Made by a program: the position numbers and the translations under genes
Origin: [Clostridium] asparagiforme DSM 15981
GTDB lineage: Bacteria > Bacillota > Clostridia > Lachnospirales > Lachnospiraceae
DNA length: 64,000 bases
Direction of reading: 5' to 3'
Assembly (NCBI GenBank): GCA_025149125.1
Contig: CP102272.1
Span: 1,922,001 to 1,986,000, forward strand
In this document: piece after piece, positions 51,669 to 60,714 of the stretch
How positions within the stretch are numbered: the stretch's first letter is position 1
How the letters are laid out: every line of letters begins with the position of its first letter
Notes under the pieces: model-generated
The model's database searches: none
Seen by the model: the letters and a program-made list of their open reading frames with translations, nothing else
What the model was told of the DNA's origin: nothing

Positions 51669-53630
51669 CTACCCCCTATGCCGCATATATTCACAAATCA
51701 AGCTTGCCGCGGCCTCCGCTCCGATGGAGCTGTCTACGCATAATTCGTACCCATGGGGATCGCCCCATTCGCGGCCGGAGATGCTTTTGTAGTATGCAGC
51801 GCGGGCCGCGTCGGAACGGGCGATGCTTTTTTTGCCTTGTTCCTGGGTGTCCCCGTACATTTTCATCACATTTTGAACACGATAACCGGCTGGAGCGTAG
51901 ATAAAGACACGGACCACATTTTCATAGCCGCGCAGCACATAATCAGCCGCCCGGCCGACGATGACGCAGGAGCCCGTGTTCGCGATGCGCTTGATCGCCT
52001 TGTCCTGGGCGGTGACTGCCTGTTGGACTGCCTCCGTGCTCAGGTATAATTCCCGCATGGCCATGTTTTCATTGGTATTCAGGCTGGAAATGAATTCCTT
52101 TGACAGACCGCTTTCCTTTGCAGCCAGGGCGATCATCTCCTTGTAATAGCACGGAATCCCCATTTTTTCCGCAACAAGCTGCCCGATTTGTTTTCCGGCC
52201 GAGCCGTGTTCGCGGGAGATGGTCAAAATAATACCGGTCCGGGACGGCTGGAGGACGGCCATCCCCGTCTCCTCCGCAGGGCGTTGGGACAGTTCGCTCC
52301 AAAGGCGGACCATAAAAAAGAATGTGACAAGGACCGCGATTGTATCGGCGGCGGGAGCGGCCCAAAAGATTCCGGTCACGCCCAGTCTAAGCGGCAGAAT
52401 CAGGGAGAACACGATCAGAAGCGCGTCGCGCAAAACGGAGAGCGGCACTGCGGCCCTGGCGTGGCCGATGGACTGTAAAAAGATCGCGCACACCTTTTGC
52501 ACGCAGGTGAACAGAATCAATGAGAGATAAATCCGCAGGCATTGGGTGGCGAACTGTGTATAAAGTTCGCCGTCCGAACCGAATAAACGGATAAAGATCT
52601 GCGGGACGGCCTCGAACAGCACTGTACAGATCAGGCAGATAATCGCCGTCCATTTTAACATCAGTTTCAGCAGTTCCCGTACACGGTCATACTGACCCGC
52701 CCCATAGTTGTAACCGACGATTGGCTGCGCGCCCGCGGCGATTCCGATTCCGATATTCAGCACGATTTGGAACAGCTTCATGATAACCACAAAGGCGGCC
52801 AGCGGAATATCCGGGCCAAAAACCGAGACAGAGCCATAACGCACCAGCAGGATGTTGTTGATCACGGTGATCACAACGATGGACCACTGTGTCAATAAGC
52901 TGGAAGTTCCCAGCGCCATCACGTGCTTTAACTCAATGAAATCCAGGTGGAAGCTGTCCAGAGACAGGCGAAAGGTCTTGCTCTTTGCTAAGTAGGCAGC
53001 GCAGATTAAAAAGCTGACAAACTGTCCGAGTATGGTCGCCCAGGCGGCGCCCTTAATCCCCAGATCGAGAACAAAAATTGCCAGCGGGTCGCCGATGATA
53101 TTGATGGCGGCTCCGGCCAGCATGGCTCCCATCGCATAGCGGGGACTGCCGTCCGCACGGATGATTGAGGCCAGCGTGTTCTGTACGAGGGCAAAGGGGA
53201 TCATAGCGTAGATAATGAAGCCGTAATCCCGCGCCAACGTGAGGTTCGCGTCGGTTGCCCCGATCAAGCGCAGCAGGTGATCGCCCCCAAGGTATCCGGC
53301 CACAGTGATGACAAGCCCGGCCAAAAAGGAGCACAGAATACTGTTTCCTACGCTCTTGTGAATTTTCTGGGTTTCCTTCCGGCCCAGTGAGACGCTGAGC
53401 ACGGCGGCGGCTCCGTCGCCAAAGAACAGGGACAGTCCCCAGCCGACGACTGTGATTGGGAAAATGACGCCTGTCGCGGCATTACCCAGATACCCGATCC
53501 CGTTTCCGACAAAAATTTGGTCGACGATGTTGTAGAGACAGGAAATGATCAAAGAAAATATGCATGGAACCGCAAATTTCCTTAACAGCGATCCCACTTT
53601 TTCAGTTCCCAAATAGTTGCTTTCTTGCAT
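51669..53630 (-). CDS. MATE transporter fused to a cytidylate-kinase-like domain
   Basis: A 653-residue fusion. Residues 1-445 are a 12-helix MATE-type efflux protein (FAVPCIFSLIISCLYNIVDQ, then the second-half repeat). Residues about 455-653 are a cytidylate-kinase-like domain (PF13189 type) with a nucleotide-binding loop (ISREHGSAGKQIGQLV) and CVIVGRAADYVL. The loop is not a perfect GxxGxGKS P-loop, so catalysis is uncertain. Such fusions recur in Clostridia, but the purpose of the kinase domain is unknown. ATG 53630 follows GGAGGT. A long structured leader precedes it. Confidence 0.9.
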   Translation of the reverse strand: MQESNYLGTEKVGSLLRKFAVPCIFSLIISCLYNIVDQIFVGNGIGYLGNAATGVIFPITVVGWGLSLFFGDGAAAVLSVSLGRKETQKIHKSVGNSILCSFLAGLVITVAGYLGGDHLLRLIGATDANLTLARDYGFIIYAMIPFALVQNTLASIIRADGSPRYAMGAMLAGAAINIIGDPLAIFVLDLGIKGAAWATILGQFVSFLICAAYLAKSKTFRLSLDSFHLDFIELKHVMALGTSSLLTQWSIVVITVINNILLVRYGSVSVFGPDIPLAAFVVIMKLFQIVLNIGIGIAAGAQPIVGYNYGAGQYDRVRELLKLMLKWTAIICLICTVLFEAVPQIFIRLFGSDGELYTQFATQCLRIYLSLILFTCVQKVCAIFLQSIGHARAAVPLSVLRDALLIVFSLILPLRLGVTGIFWAAPAADTIAVLVTFFFMVRLWSELSQRPAEETGMAVLQPSRTGIILTISREHGSAGKQIGQLVAEKMGIPCYYKEMIALAAKESGLSKEFISSLNTNENMAMRELYLSTEAVQQAVTAQDKAIKRIANTGSCVIVGRAADYVLRGYENVVRVFIYAPAGYRVQNVMKMYGDTQEQGKKSIARSDAARAAYYKSISGREWGDPHGYELCVDSSIGAEAAASLICEYMRHRG

Positions 53631-53657
53631 AACATACCTCCGGTTTACAGGCAAAAA

Positions 53658-53686
53658 CAGCACATGCAGAACCCATGCGCTGTTAA
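53658..53686 (-). promoter_or_regulatory. Terminator-like hairpin just before the MATE gene
   Basis: On the minus strand, AACAGCGCATG pairs with CATGTGCTGTT (one wobble) and is followed by TTTTT. It lies between the promoter and the ribosome site, the place of an attenuator. Confidence 0.55.
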
Positions 53687-53706
53687 AAAATCACAACAAA
53701 AAAACA

Positions 53707-53757
53707 ACACATGCATCTGTACCGTGATCAGATTTATGCGCCGTGCGCTACATGTGT
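53707..53757 (-). ncRNA. Structured leader element (three-way junction)
   Basis: On the minus strand, ACACATG (53751-53757) closes with CATGTGT (53707-53713) around two hairpins: GCGC/GCGC (53738-53748) and ATCTG/CAGAT (53715-53733). A run of seven T follows. It looks like a small aptamer or attenuator, but does not match a riboswitch class I can name. Confidence 0.45.
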
Positions 53758-53789
53758 CGTTGATTGCCTTTATTTAATTTACATCGATC

Positions 53790-53818
53790 AGCATATCATT
53801 TTTGAAAAAAATTTTCAA
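53790..53818 (-). promoter_or_regulatory. Promoter of the MATE gene
   Basis: On the minus strand, TTGAAA (53813-53818) and TATGCT (53790-53795) with a 17-bp spacer. Transcription would give a leader of about 150 nt. Confidence 0.65.
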
Positions 53819-53872
53819 AGGCATTTTTGCACAAACTATCATCCGCCCGATGATTGGGCATTTTCGCAAACC

Positions 53873-54316
53873 TCACGTCTGTTCCTGCCCACCCAACACC
53901 TCCGTGAATTTAAAATGGCTGGCCGCCATCCCCTGCCGCTCATAAAACCGGTGGCTGTCCGTCCGTTTCCGGTTGCAGCATACCTCCAACTGTAAACATC
54001 CCGCCGCTGCTGCGGTTTTTTCGGCTTCCGAGAAGAGCCGGCCGCCGAGGCCCTGTCCCCGTCGTTCTCTCGCCACCACGATCTCCTGCAATTCCGCGAT
54101 TTTTCCGCCATGATGCAGCAGATACTGGACGTGCACGCTGGCAAAGCCCGCGGCCTCGCCGTTTTCCAGGGCGATCAGATAATGGATTCCGGGATCCGCC
54201 AGATTCCGCAGATAGACCGCTTCAAGCTTTGACCGGTCCAGGGACGCTTCCTCCAGCTCGCAGATCAGGGAATAGATTTGTGGGAAATGTTCAGGGCGTG
54301 CGTTGACAATTTCCAT
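53873..54316 (-). CDS. GNAT family N-acetyltransferase
   Basis: A 147-residue single-domain acetyltransferase. Motif A is intact (ELQEIVVARERRGQGLGGRLF, quoted in part as ERRGQGLGGRLF) and motif B ends HRFYERQGM. The overall length and N-terminal IVNARPEHFPQIYSLI resemble PhnO-like GNATs, but the acceptor is unknown. GGAGGTACCTT precedes the ATG. It is upstream of the MATE gene on the same strand, with the MATE promoter between them. Confidence 0.88.
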   Translation of the reverse strand: MEIVNARPEHFPQIYSLICELEEASLDRSKLEAVYLRNLADPGIHYLIALENGEAAGFASVHVQYLLHHGGKIAELQEIVVARERRGQGLGGRLFSEAEKTAAAAGCLQLEVCCNRKRTDSHRFYERQGMAASHFKFTEVLGGQEQT

Positions 54317-54477
54317 AAGGTACCTCCAATACCGCCGAAATCAAGCGGTTGAAATATGTTATGTGGTGCGGCTTTTGGAAATAGTTTACCATTCGGGCGG
54401 GGAAATTGCAAGGCGGAGGGAAATCGAAAAACAGCAGGGTTATGAGACAATATTTTGCAAACCCCGAAACATATCTG

Positions 54478-54507
54478 TTGAAGCCGCCTGTCTGTTTTTT
54501 CTATAAT
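54478..54507 (+). promoter_or_regulatory. Promoter of the enolase-superfamily operon
   Basis: TTGAAG (54478-54483) and a perfect TATAAT (54502-54507) with an 18-bp spacer. Confidence 0.65.
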
Positions 54508-54559
54508 GGCAGTAGAAATCATAGCTGTGATTATCCTATCAAACAAAAAGGAGTAAAGT

Positions 54560-55906
54560 ATGAAGCCTGTAAATACGAATTCCAGCCCGTCGGGGCTGAG
54601 AATTACGGACATGCGGTTTGTGGACATCGACGGAGCGCCCAAGCGATGCACGCTGATCAAGATCATGACAAACCAGGGCCTGACCGGATACGGGGAGGTC
54701 CGGGACGCCTCCAGCAAGCTCTACGCCCAGATGCTCAAAAGCCGGATATTAGGCGAAAATCCCTGCAACGTGGACAAAATATTCCGCAAGATTAAACAGT
54801 TCGGGTGGCATTCCAGGCAGGGCGGCGGCGTTTCCGGCGTGGAGATCGCCCTGTGGGATCTGGCCGGAAAAGCTTACGGGGTTCCCCTCTACCAGCTTTT
54901 GGGCGGTAAATTCCGGGATGAGGTGCGGGTGTACTGCGACACGGATGTGGACGGCAGACACACCGGAAGGGATATGGGACGTGCGCTGAAAAAACGCATG
55001 GATATGGGATTTACGTTTCTCAAAATGGACCTGGGCATCGGCCTTTTGATGGACGAACCGGGAACCATCAACGCACCTTTGGGGTTCATCGATGATATGA
55101 AGAAATATGCCCCCCAGGTGCTCAACGTCCAGGGCGGTTCGGTGACCGCGGACATGGTAAAGCACCAGAAGAGCTATGCCATTGTCAACACAGCCCATCC
55201 CTTTACCGGGATTCATCTGACGGAGAAGGGGCTGGATTATCTGGAAAATTATGTAAAAGAAGTGCGGGAGGTGATCGGCTACGAGGTTCCGCTGGCCATT
55301 GACCACTTTGGCCACGTCTGCGTGGAGGACTGTATCCGCTTTGCCAGGAGGATGGAGCGCTACAATATCGCCTGGATGGAGGACATGGTGCCCTGGATGT
55401 ACACGGACCAGTACGTCAGGATGCGCAATGCCACCACGGTTCCGGTGTGCACCGGGGAGGACATTTATCTGAAGGAGGATTTCCAGAAGCTGATCCTGGC
55501 CGGAGGCGTTTCCGTGATCCATCCTGATATCCTGACCTGCGGCGGCGCATTGGAGCTTAAGAAGATTGCGGACTTCGCGGACGAGCACGGCGTGGCGGTG
55601 GCCATCCATATGGCAGAGAGCCCGGTGGCCTGTATGGCTGCGGTGCACGCGGCTGCGGCCATGAACCACGTGCTGGCTATGGAATACCACTCCGTGGATG
55701 TGCCCTGGTGGCAGGATATGGTGACAGGGCTGCCAAAGCCTTTGATCCGGAATGGATTTATCCAGGTGCCGGATGGTCCGGGACTCGGGTTTGAGGACAT
55801 CAACGAGGAAGTGGTACGAGCACACATCAATCCGAACATACCCGGCCTGTGGGAGAGCACGGACCAGTGGAACACGGAGTTTTCCAACGACAGATTGTGG
55901 AGTTAG
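54560..55906 (+). CDS. Mandelate racemase/muconate lactonizing enzyme family protein
   Basis: A 448-residue enolase-superfamily enzyme. Capping domain (1-130), then the barrel. The catalytic lysine region is FLKMDLG (about residue 155). The three magnesium ligands fit AIDHFG (D), MEDMVPW (E) and CTGEDIY (E), followed by HPDI and the late AIHMAES histidine. This pattern fits a sugar-acid dehydratase: it would remove water from an aldonate or uronate to give a 2-keto-3-deoxy acid. The substrate is not certain. First gene of an operon with an RraA-like protein, a metallo-hydrolase and an SDR. Confidence 0.88.
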   Translation: MKPVNTNSSPSGLRITDMRFVDIDGAPKRCTLIKIMTNQGLTGYGEVRDASSKLYAQMLKSRILGENPCNVDKIFRKIKQFGWHSRQGGGVSGVEIALWDLAGKAYGVPLYQLLGGKFRDEVRVYCDTDVDGRHTGRDMGRALKKRMDMGFTFLKMDLGIGLLMDEPGTINAPLGFIDDMKKYAPQVLNVQGGSVTADMVKHQKSYAIVNTAHPFTGIHLTEKGLDYLENYVKEVREVIGYEVPLAIDHFGHVCVEDCIRFARRMERYNIAWMEDMVPWMYTDQYVRMRNATTVPVCTGEDIYLKEDFQKLILAGGVSVIHPDILTCGGALELKKIADFADEHGVAVAIHMAESPVACMAAVHAAAAMNHVLAMEYHSVDVPWWQDMVTGLPKPLIRNGFIQVPDGPGLGFEDINEEVVRAHINPNIPGLWESTDQWNTEFSNDRLWS

Positions 55907-55916
55907 GGAGGAGACT

Positions 55917-56819
55917 ATGCATTTTAATTCCAGAGAAGAAATTATCGAGCTGACGCCCCAGTGGAAGGGAGAACGGCTGGAAGATGGGCGGCCTCATGTG
56001 GAGGACCGCTATTTGGACGCCCTGTACCAGATGACCCTGGAGGAGGTCTGGAAGCCCATTTTCGTGCTGGGTTACGAGAATCAATTTGAGGGGCGGCTGC
56101 GGGTGCTGCACGACGATGGGCGCAAGCTGGTAGGGCGGGCCGTGACGGCCACCTATATGCCTACCAGGCCGGACCTGCACGAGACCATGTTCGAGGTGGG
56201 CAAGAGCGAGGGCCGGAAGGGCAATTATAACCAGTGGGTGATCGACAGTCTGCAGGAGCGGGACGTGGTGGTGGCCGATATGTATGACAAGATCTACAAG
56301 GGTACCTTCCTTGGCGGAAATCTGACCACGGCCATCGCGGCCCGGACCAAAACCGGTGGCGGCGTGATCTGGGGCGGAATCCGGGACGTGGAGCAGATGA
56401 AGGAAGTGGAGGGGGTCCAGGTTTATTACCGGGGAATCGACCCCACGCCGATCCGTGATTTTGTGATGACCGGCTTCAACACGCCCTGCCGCATCGGCAA
56501 CGCGGTGTGCCTGCCAGGCGACGTGGTATTTGGCGCGGGCGGCGGCGTGCTGTTCATCCCCAGCCATCTGGTGGCTGAGGTGGTGGACGGGGCGGCCAAG
56601 ACCCACGTGAAGGATATTTTCGGGTTTGAGATGCTCTCCGCCAACATTTTCACCACGGCTCAGGTGGACAAAAATACCTGGACTCTGGAAATGCTTGACA
56701 TGCTGACGGAATTTATCCGCACAGACCCCAGGGGCGAGGAGTACCGCGGGCTGGATTGGTCCAAAGAATACGAGGCGGCCCGCTACGGGGATCCGTCGGA
56801 CACGCAGACAGCGCTGTAA
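55917..56819 (+). CDS. RraA-like protein / putative class II aldolase
   Basis: A 300-residue protein with the RraA/HMG-aldolase core (GGNLTTAIAARTKTGGGVIWGG, quoted in part as GGNLTTAIAA; then IRDVEQMKE). It is about 80-100 residues longer than typical RraA proteins, with extra N- and C-terminal segments. In this family the same fold acts as a 4-hydroxy-4-methyl-2-oxoglutarate aldolase or as a regulator of RNase E. Firmicute catabolic context favours an aldolase/lyase for the keto-acid made by the upstream dehydratase. ATG 55917 follows GGGAGGAG. Confidence 0.8.
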   Translation: MHFNSREEIIELTPQWKGERLEDGRPHVEDRYLDALYQMTLEEVWKPIFVLGYENQFEGRLRVLHDDGRKLVGRAVTATYMPTRPDLHETMFEVGKSEGRKGNYNQWVIDSLQERDVVVADMYDKIYKGTFLGGNLTTAIAARTKTGGGVIWGGIRDVEQMKEVEGVQVYYRGIDPTPIRDFVMTGFNTPCRIGNAVCLPGDVVFGAGGGVLFIPSHLVAEVVDGAAKTHVKDIFGFEMLSANIFTTAQVDKNTWTLEMLDMLTEFIRTDPRGEEYRGLDWSKEYEAARYGDPSDTQTAL

Positions 56820-56837
56820 AAGAAGGGGAGGAGAAGG

Positions 56838-57530
56838 ATGAAGATCAAATGGCTGGGGCAGAGCGGATATTTATTGTGGGATGAGGAGACGGCGGTGGCC
56901 ATCGACCCGTACCTTTCGGATAGCGTGAACCGGATCGCGGGCAGGCCCAGGGTGCCGGAGATTCCGGTGCTTCCTTGGGAGCTGAAGGCGGACGTGGTGA
57001 TCTGTACCCATGACCACGCGGATCATCTGGACCCGGACACGGTGGCGGCCATGAGGCCGGAGGAGCGGATGTTTTATGCGCCTTCGGACTGTCTGGATCA
57101 TCTTCGGGAGCTGGGGGCCGTGCAGATGGCGGCGTTTGACCAGGGAACCGCAGTGACGGCGGGAAAATTTACGCTGGAGGCGGTATTCGCCCTCCACTCG
57201 GTGCCCGCCGTTGGGGTGTTCGTGACCTATGAGGGGAAGCGGATGTGGTTCTCCGGGGATACCCTCTACGATCCAAAGTTGGAACAGATCGCGCAGCGCA
57301 GGCCGGACTTGGTGTTCCTGTGCATCAACGGAAAGCTGGGAAATATGAACGTGGATGAGGCTGTGAAGCTGGCCGGTTTCATGGAGGGCAGTGTGGCCGT
57401 TCCCGCCCACTACGGGATGTTTGCCAGCAACACAGAGGATCCGCGCAAATTCACTTCCAGGGTGGAAAACAGCTTTGAGATGGAGTATAACAGAGAGTAT
57501 ACCATAGAAGAATTACTGGACAGGAGGTAA
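56838..57530 (+). CDS. MBL-fold metallo-hydrolase (UlaG-like)
   Basis: A 230-residue metallo-beta-lactamase-fold hydrolase. The zinc-binding signature is THDHADHLD (about residue 56-64), with later H (FALHSVP), D (FSGDTLYD) and H (PAHYGM). The length and KIKWLGQSGYLLW start resemble UlaG-like lactonases, which open lactones of sugar acids. In this operon a lactonase would feed the dehydratase, which is inference. Spacing to neighbours is 18 and 5 bp. Confidence 0.86.
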   Translation: MKIKWLGQSGYLLWDEETAVAIDPYLSDSVNRIAGRPRVPEIPVLPWELKADVVICTHDHADHLDPDTVAAMRPEERMFYAPSDCLDHLRELGAVQMAAFDQGTAVTAGKFTLEAVFALHSVPAVGVFVTYEGKRMWFSGDTLYDPKLEQIAQRRPDLVFLCINGKLGNMNVDEAVKLAGFMEGSVAVPAHYGMFASNTEDPRKFTSRVENSFEMEYNREYTIEELLDRR

Positions 57531-57535
57531 CGGAC

Positions 57536-58273
57536 ATGAGTCTGAAGGGAAAGAAAGCGCTGGTGACAGGGTCCAGCAGAGGAATCGGAAGCGCCATCGC
57601 TACGGCGCTTGCAAAGGAGGGCGCGGAGGTGATCGTCCACTACGCGGGACGAAGCGATAAGGCCGAGGAGGTGGCGGCGGGAATCCGGGAACAGGGAGGC
57701 AGCTGCCGCGTGGTCCAGGCCGATCTGTCGGACCCGGAGGGGGCAAAATGCCTGTATACACAGACAGGAGATGTGGATATCCTGGTGTTAAACGCGTCCA
57801 TGCAGTTTCGCAGGCCCTGGCAGGAGATCACCAGGGAGGAGTTTTACACCCAGGTGAACTGCAATTTCCTCTCATCCCTGGTCCTGATCCAGAAAATGGC
57901 GCCTGCCATGCAGGAAAAGGGATGGGGCCGGATCATCACCATCGGCAGCGTGCAGGAGGAGAAGCCCCATCCGCAGATGCTGGTGTACTCCTCCACCAAG
58001 GCGGCCCAAACCATGATGGCCAAATCCCTGGCCCTGCAGCTGGCAACAGACGGGATCACGGTAAACAACGTGGCCCCCGGCGTGATCTACACGGACCGCA
58101 ACAAGGAGGCATTGAGCGACCCGGACTACAGCAAGAAGATGACCGCTGGTATCCCCCTGGGCTATTACGGCGACAAGCAGGATTTGGCAGGCATCGTGAA
58201 GCTGCTGTGCTCCGAGGAGGGCCGGTACATTACCGGGCAAAGCATTTTTGTGGACGGAGGCATGAGCCTGTAG
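57536..58273 (+). CDS. SDR-family oxidoreductase
   Basis: A 245-residue classical short-chain dehydrogenase. The coenzyme motif is TGSSRGIGSAIA (residues 11-22), followed by the NNV-like LVLNASM, catalytic serine (TIGSVQEE) and YSSTK (Y and K). The C-terminal GQSIFVDGGMSL is typical. It would oxidise a sugar or sugar acid, probably the first step for the operon's substrate. Its start is 5 bp after the metallo-hydrolase stop. Confidence 0.93.
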   Translation: MSLKGKKALVTGSSRGIGSAIATALAKEGAEVIVHYAGRSDKAEEVAAGIREQGGSCRVVQADLSDPEGAKCLYTQTGDVDILVLNASMQFRRPWQEITREEFYTQVNCNFLSSLVLIQKMAPAMQEKGWGRIITIGSVQEEKPHPQMLVYSSTKAAQTMMAKSLALQLATDGITVNNVAPGVIYTDRNKEALSDPDYSKKMTAGIPLGYYGDKQDLAGIVKLLCSEEGRYITGQSIFVDGGMSL

Positions 58274-58342
58274 AACCGGGCTGTCACGGCAGGCCGGGCC
58301 GCCGCGGCTTCCCAATTTAAAGCCGTCCCGGCCGCCAGCCCA

Positions 58343-59218
58343 TCAGTTCCCTCCGCTTTTTCGAAAGTCCGAAGGCGACTTGCGCGTCACCTTTTTAAAC
58401 GCGTGGTTGAAGTTGGCGGTGTTGTTAAACCCGCATTTGCAGGCGATATCCAGGATGGAGAAATCCGTGCTGGTCAGGTAGTGGGCCGCCAGCTCCACCC
58501 GCTTGTTGATGATGTATTCCCAGGGGGTAAGACCGTTCATTTCTTTGAAGATGGTGGAAAAGTAAGAGCGGCTCATGTGGGCGGTTTTGGCGATGGTGTT
58601 TAAATCGATGTCCGAGGAAATGTTGTCGTCGATGTAGGCCAGGGCCTTGTCCAGCTGGAGCAGGTGCTGTGACCGGGACTGGGAAAGCGCCTTCTGGGGG
58701 ATGGAAAAATTAAAATTGCGTCCCAGGGTAACCAGGATGGTCAGAACCTTTACCTTGACCATCAGCTCGTAATCGGGGAGCTTTTCGTTGAATTCTTTTT
58801 CGATTTCCAGAAGCAGCTGCCGGATCCTGGCAGTGTCCTCGTCCTGTTCCAGACAATTCTCAAAGGAGTCGCCGTGGTTAAAGAAAATATTCAGATACTT
58901 GGAATCGAACAGATCGTTGCCCGGGGACCAGATAAAACGCGGTTCAAAATGGAGGTTCAGGATGTCGCAGTTGTCGAAAATCTCGATGATATAATGGATC
59001 TCATTGGTGCTGTATAAAAAAATATCGCCTGCGTGGAAATGGTACAGGGCGTTCTGGGTCTTGTACAGGCCGGAACCGGACAGGATGCAAGATATTTCAA
59101 AAGCAGTGTGCTTGTGCTCCGAGTAGGCTCTCTTTAAGGGAGGCAGGACCGAGTGGTAAAAATGGAGCAGGGGAATGCTCTGGGTTGCGGATAGGATAAC
59201 TTGGCTGTCAACGGTCAT
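58343..59218 (-). CDS. AraC-family transcriptional regulator
   Basis: A 291-residue regulator with an N-terminal cupin-like sugar-binding domain (HKHTAFEISCILSGSGLY, HAGDIFLYSTNEIHY) and two C-terminal helix-turn-helices (TIAKTAHMSRSYFSTIFKEM and IACKCGFNNTANFNHAFKK). It is divergent from the GH10/sugar-transporter operon starting at 59388, so it very probably controls that operon in response to a xylo-sugar. GGAGCG precedes the ATG. Confidence 0.92.
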   Translation of the reverse strand: MTVDSQVILSATQSIPLLHFYHSVLPPLKRAYSEHKHTAFEISCILSGSGLYKTQNALYHFHAGDIFLYSTNEIHYIIEIFDNCDILNLHFEPRFIWSPGNDLFDSKYLNIFFNHGDSFENCLEQDEDTARIRQLLLEIEKEFNEKLPDYELMVKVKVLTILVTLGRNFNFSIPQKALSQSRSQHLLQLDKALAYIDDNISSDIDLNTIAKTAHMSRSYFSTIFKEMNGLTPWEYIINKRVELAAHYLTSTDFSILDIACKCGFNNTANFNHAFKKVTRKSPSDFRKSGGN

Positions 59219-59251
59219 ATGAGGCGCTCCTTTGCAAAAAAATGTAGTATT

Positions 59252-59280
59252 ATTATATCATGCCCAAAAACAACGCACAA
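59252..59280 (-). promoter_or_regulatory. Promoter of the AraC-family gene
   Basis: On the minus strand, TTGTGC (59275-59280) and a perfect TATAAT (59252-59257) with a 17-bp spacer. Confidence 0.7.
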
Positions 59281-59387
59281 GAAAAATATATTTTGTTCAA
59301 ATCGTACTATATTTGATGATATGACAATGACAAAATGATAATCTTGACATATGGAAAACAAGCCGGAGAGGGAAAGGAGAACGTATT

Positions 59388-60701
59388 GTGTCGCATACAT
59401 ATTTGAAATATTTCGAGGAGCAGAAGGCGCAGATGGAGGCCCGTGTGGCCCTTGATACCAGGAGAAACCGGAAAGCCTTTGCAAAGCTTCATATCACGGA
59501 CAAGGAGGGCAGGCCGGTTACGGGGGTGAAGGTCAGAGTGGATCAGAAATCCCACGACTTTAAGTTTGGCTGCAACCTGTTCATGCTGGACCAGTTCCCG
59601 GACGAGGCCCGTAACCAGGCCTACCGGAAGGAATTTAAGGAGTTGTTCAATTACGGGATCGCCCCGTTTTATTGGGCGGACTTTGAACTTACGGACGGAG
59701 CGCCCCGGATGGGGGAAAACCCGCCGGATGTCTACCGCCGTCCCGCCCCTGAAAAGATCCTGGGCTACTGCGGGGAGAACGGTATCGACGTCAAGGGCCA
59801 TCCGCTGTTCTGGCACAAGTTTCTGCCCGACTGGCTGCCTGCGGACCGGGATGAGTCCTTCTACCGGCTGGACCGCCGCCTGCGGGAGCTCTCCTCCGAG
59901 TACGGGGATCGGATCCGGGATTGGGACTGCGTCAACGAATCCCTGACCCGGCCCTGCAACTACATGCGGGACACCCGGCTTCCCAGAGATTATCCCGGCT
60001 CTATTTTTAAGAAGGCGGCCAAATACTTTACCAATAACCGTCTGTTCATCAACGACGTGACCGAGATCGCCTGGGATGACGAGCTGGGCGAGCTGAGCGC
60101 TTACCACATGCAGATCGAAAATTTGCTGCTGAAGGGAATACCGGTGGATGCCATCGGCATGCAGTATCACATGTTCTATACGCCGGAGGAATTAGAAAAG
60201 CGTGCGGGACAGTTCTACAACCCGGAATGCCTGTTCAACTGTATGGATATGTACGGTTCCTTCGGCCTTCCGCTGCACGTTTCCGAGGTGACGGTGCCTG
60301 CCTATGGGGGCACGCAGGAGAATATGGAGCTTCAGGCCAGGATTACGGAGATGCTCTACCGCATCTGGTTCAGCCACGAGCAGATGGAGGGGATCGTTTG
60401 GTGGAACCTGGTGGACGGCACAGCGGCCTACGCCCCCTTCGGAAGCTTCGAAGGGGAGAATTACTACGCGGGCGGCCTGTTAAACCACGACATGACGCCC
60501 AAGCCCGTGTACCACGTGCTGAAACGCCTGATCCACGAGGAGTGGCACACGGAGGAGCAGATCGATTCCATGCCGGAAGCTCATGTGTTTGAGGGATTTT
60601 TTGGAACATACGACGTGGAAGTGGAGTTAAATGGGGAAACGGTCCGCAGAGAACTTCATCTGAGCAAATACGGGTCAAGAGAATTTACAATCGAAATTTA
60701 G
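59388..60701 (+). CDS. GH10 endo-1,4-beta-xylanase, cytoplasmic
   Basis: A 437-residue glycoside hydrolase family 10 enzyme. The acid/base glutamate is E184 (DCVNES) and the nucleophile is E300 (LHVSEV), with the GHPLFWH and IVWWNLVDG barrel motifs. There is no signal peptide and the enzyme starts close to the catalytic domain, so it should act in the cytosol on imported xylo-oligosaccharides rather than on polymer. The start is GTG 59388, 6-7 bases after AAAGGAGAA. It heads an operon with a sugar ABC transporter. Confidence 0.9.
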   Translation: MSHTYLKYFEEQKAQMEARVALDTRRNRKAFAKLHITDKEGRPVTGVKVRVDQKSHDFKFGCNLFMLDQFPDEARNQAYRKEFKELFNYGIAPFYWADFELTDGAPRMGENPPDVYRRPAPEKILGYCGENGIDVKGHPLFWHKFLPDWLPADRDESFYRLDRRLRELSSEYGDRIRDWDCVNESLTRPCNYMRDTRLPRDYPGSIFKKAAKYFTNNRLFINDVTEIAWDDELGELSAYHMQIENLLLKGIPVDAIGMQYHMFYTPEELEKRAGQFYNPECLFNCMDMYGSFGLPLHVSEVTVPAYGGTQENMELQARITEMLYRIWFSHEQMEGIVWWNLVDGTAAYAPFGSFEGENYYAGGLLNHDMTPKPVYHVLKRLIHEEWHTEEQIDSMPEAHVFEGFFGTYDVEVELNGETVRRELHLSKYGSREFTIEI

Positions 60702-60714
60702 GGAGGATTACGGA

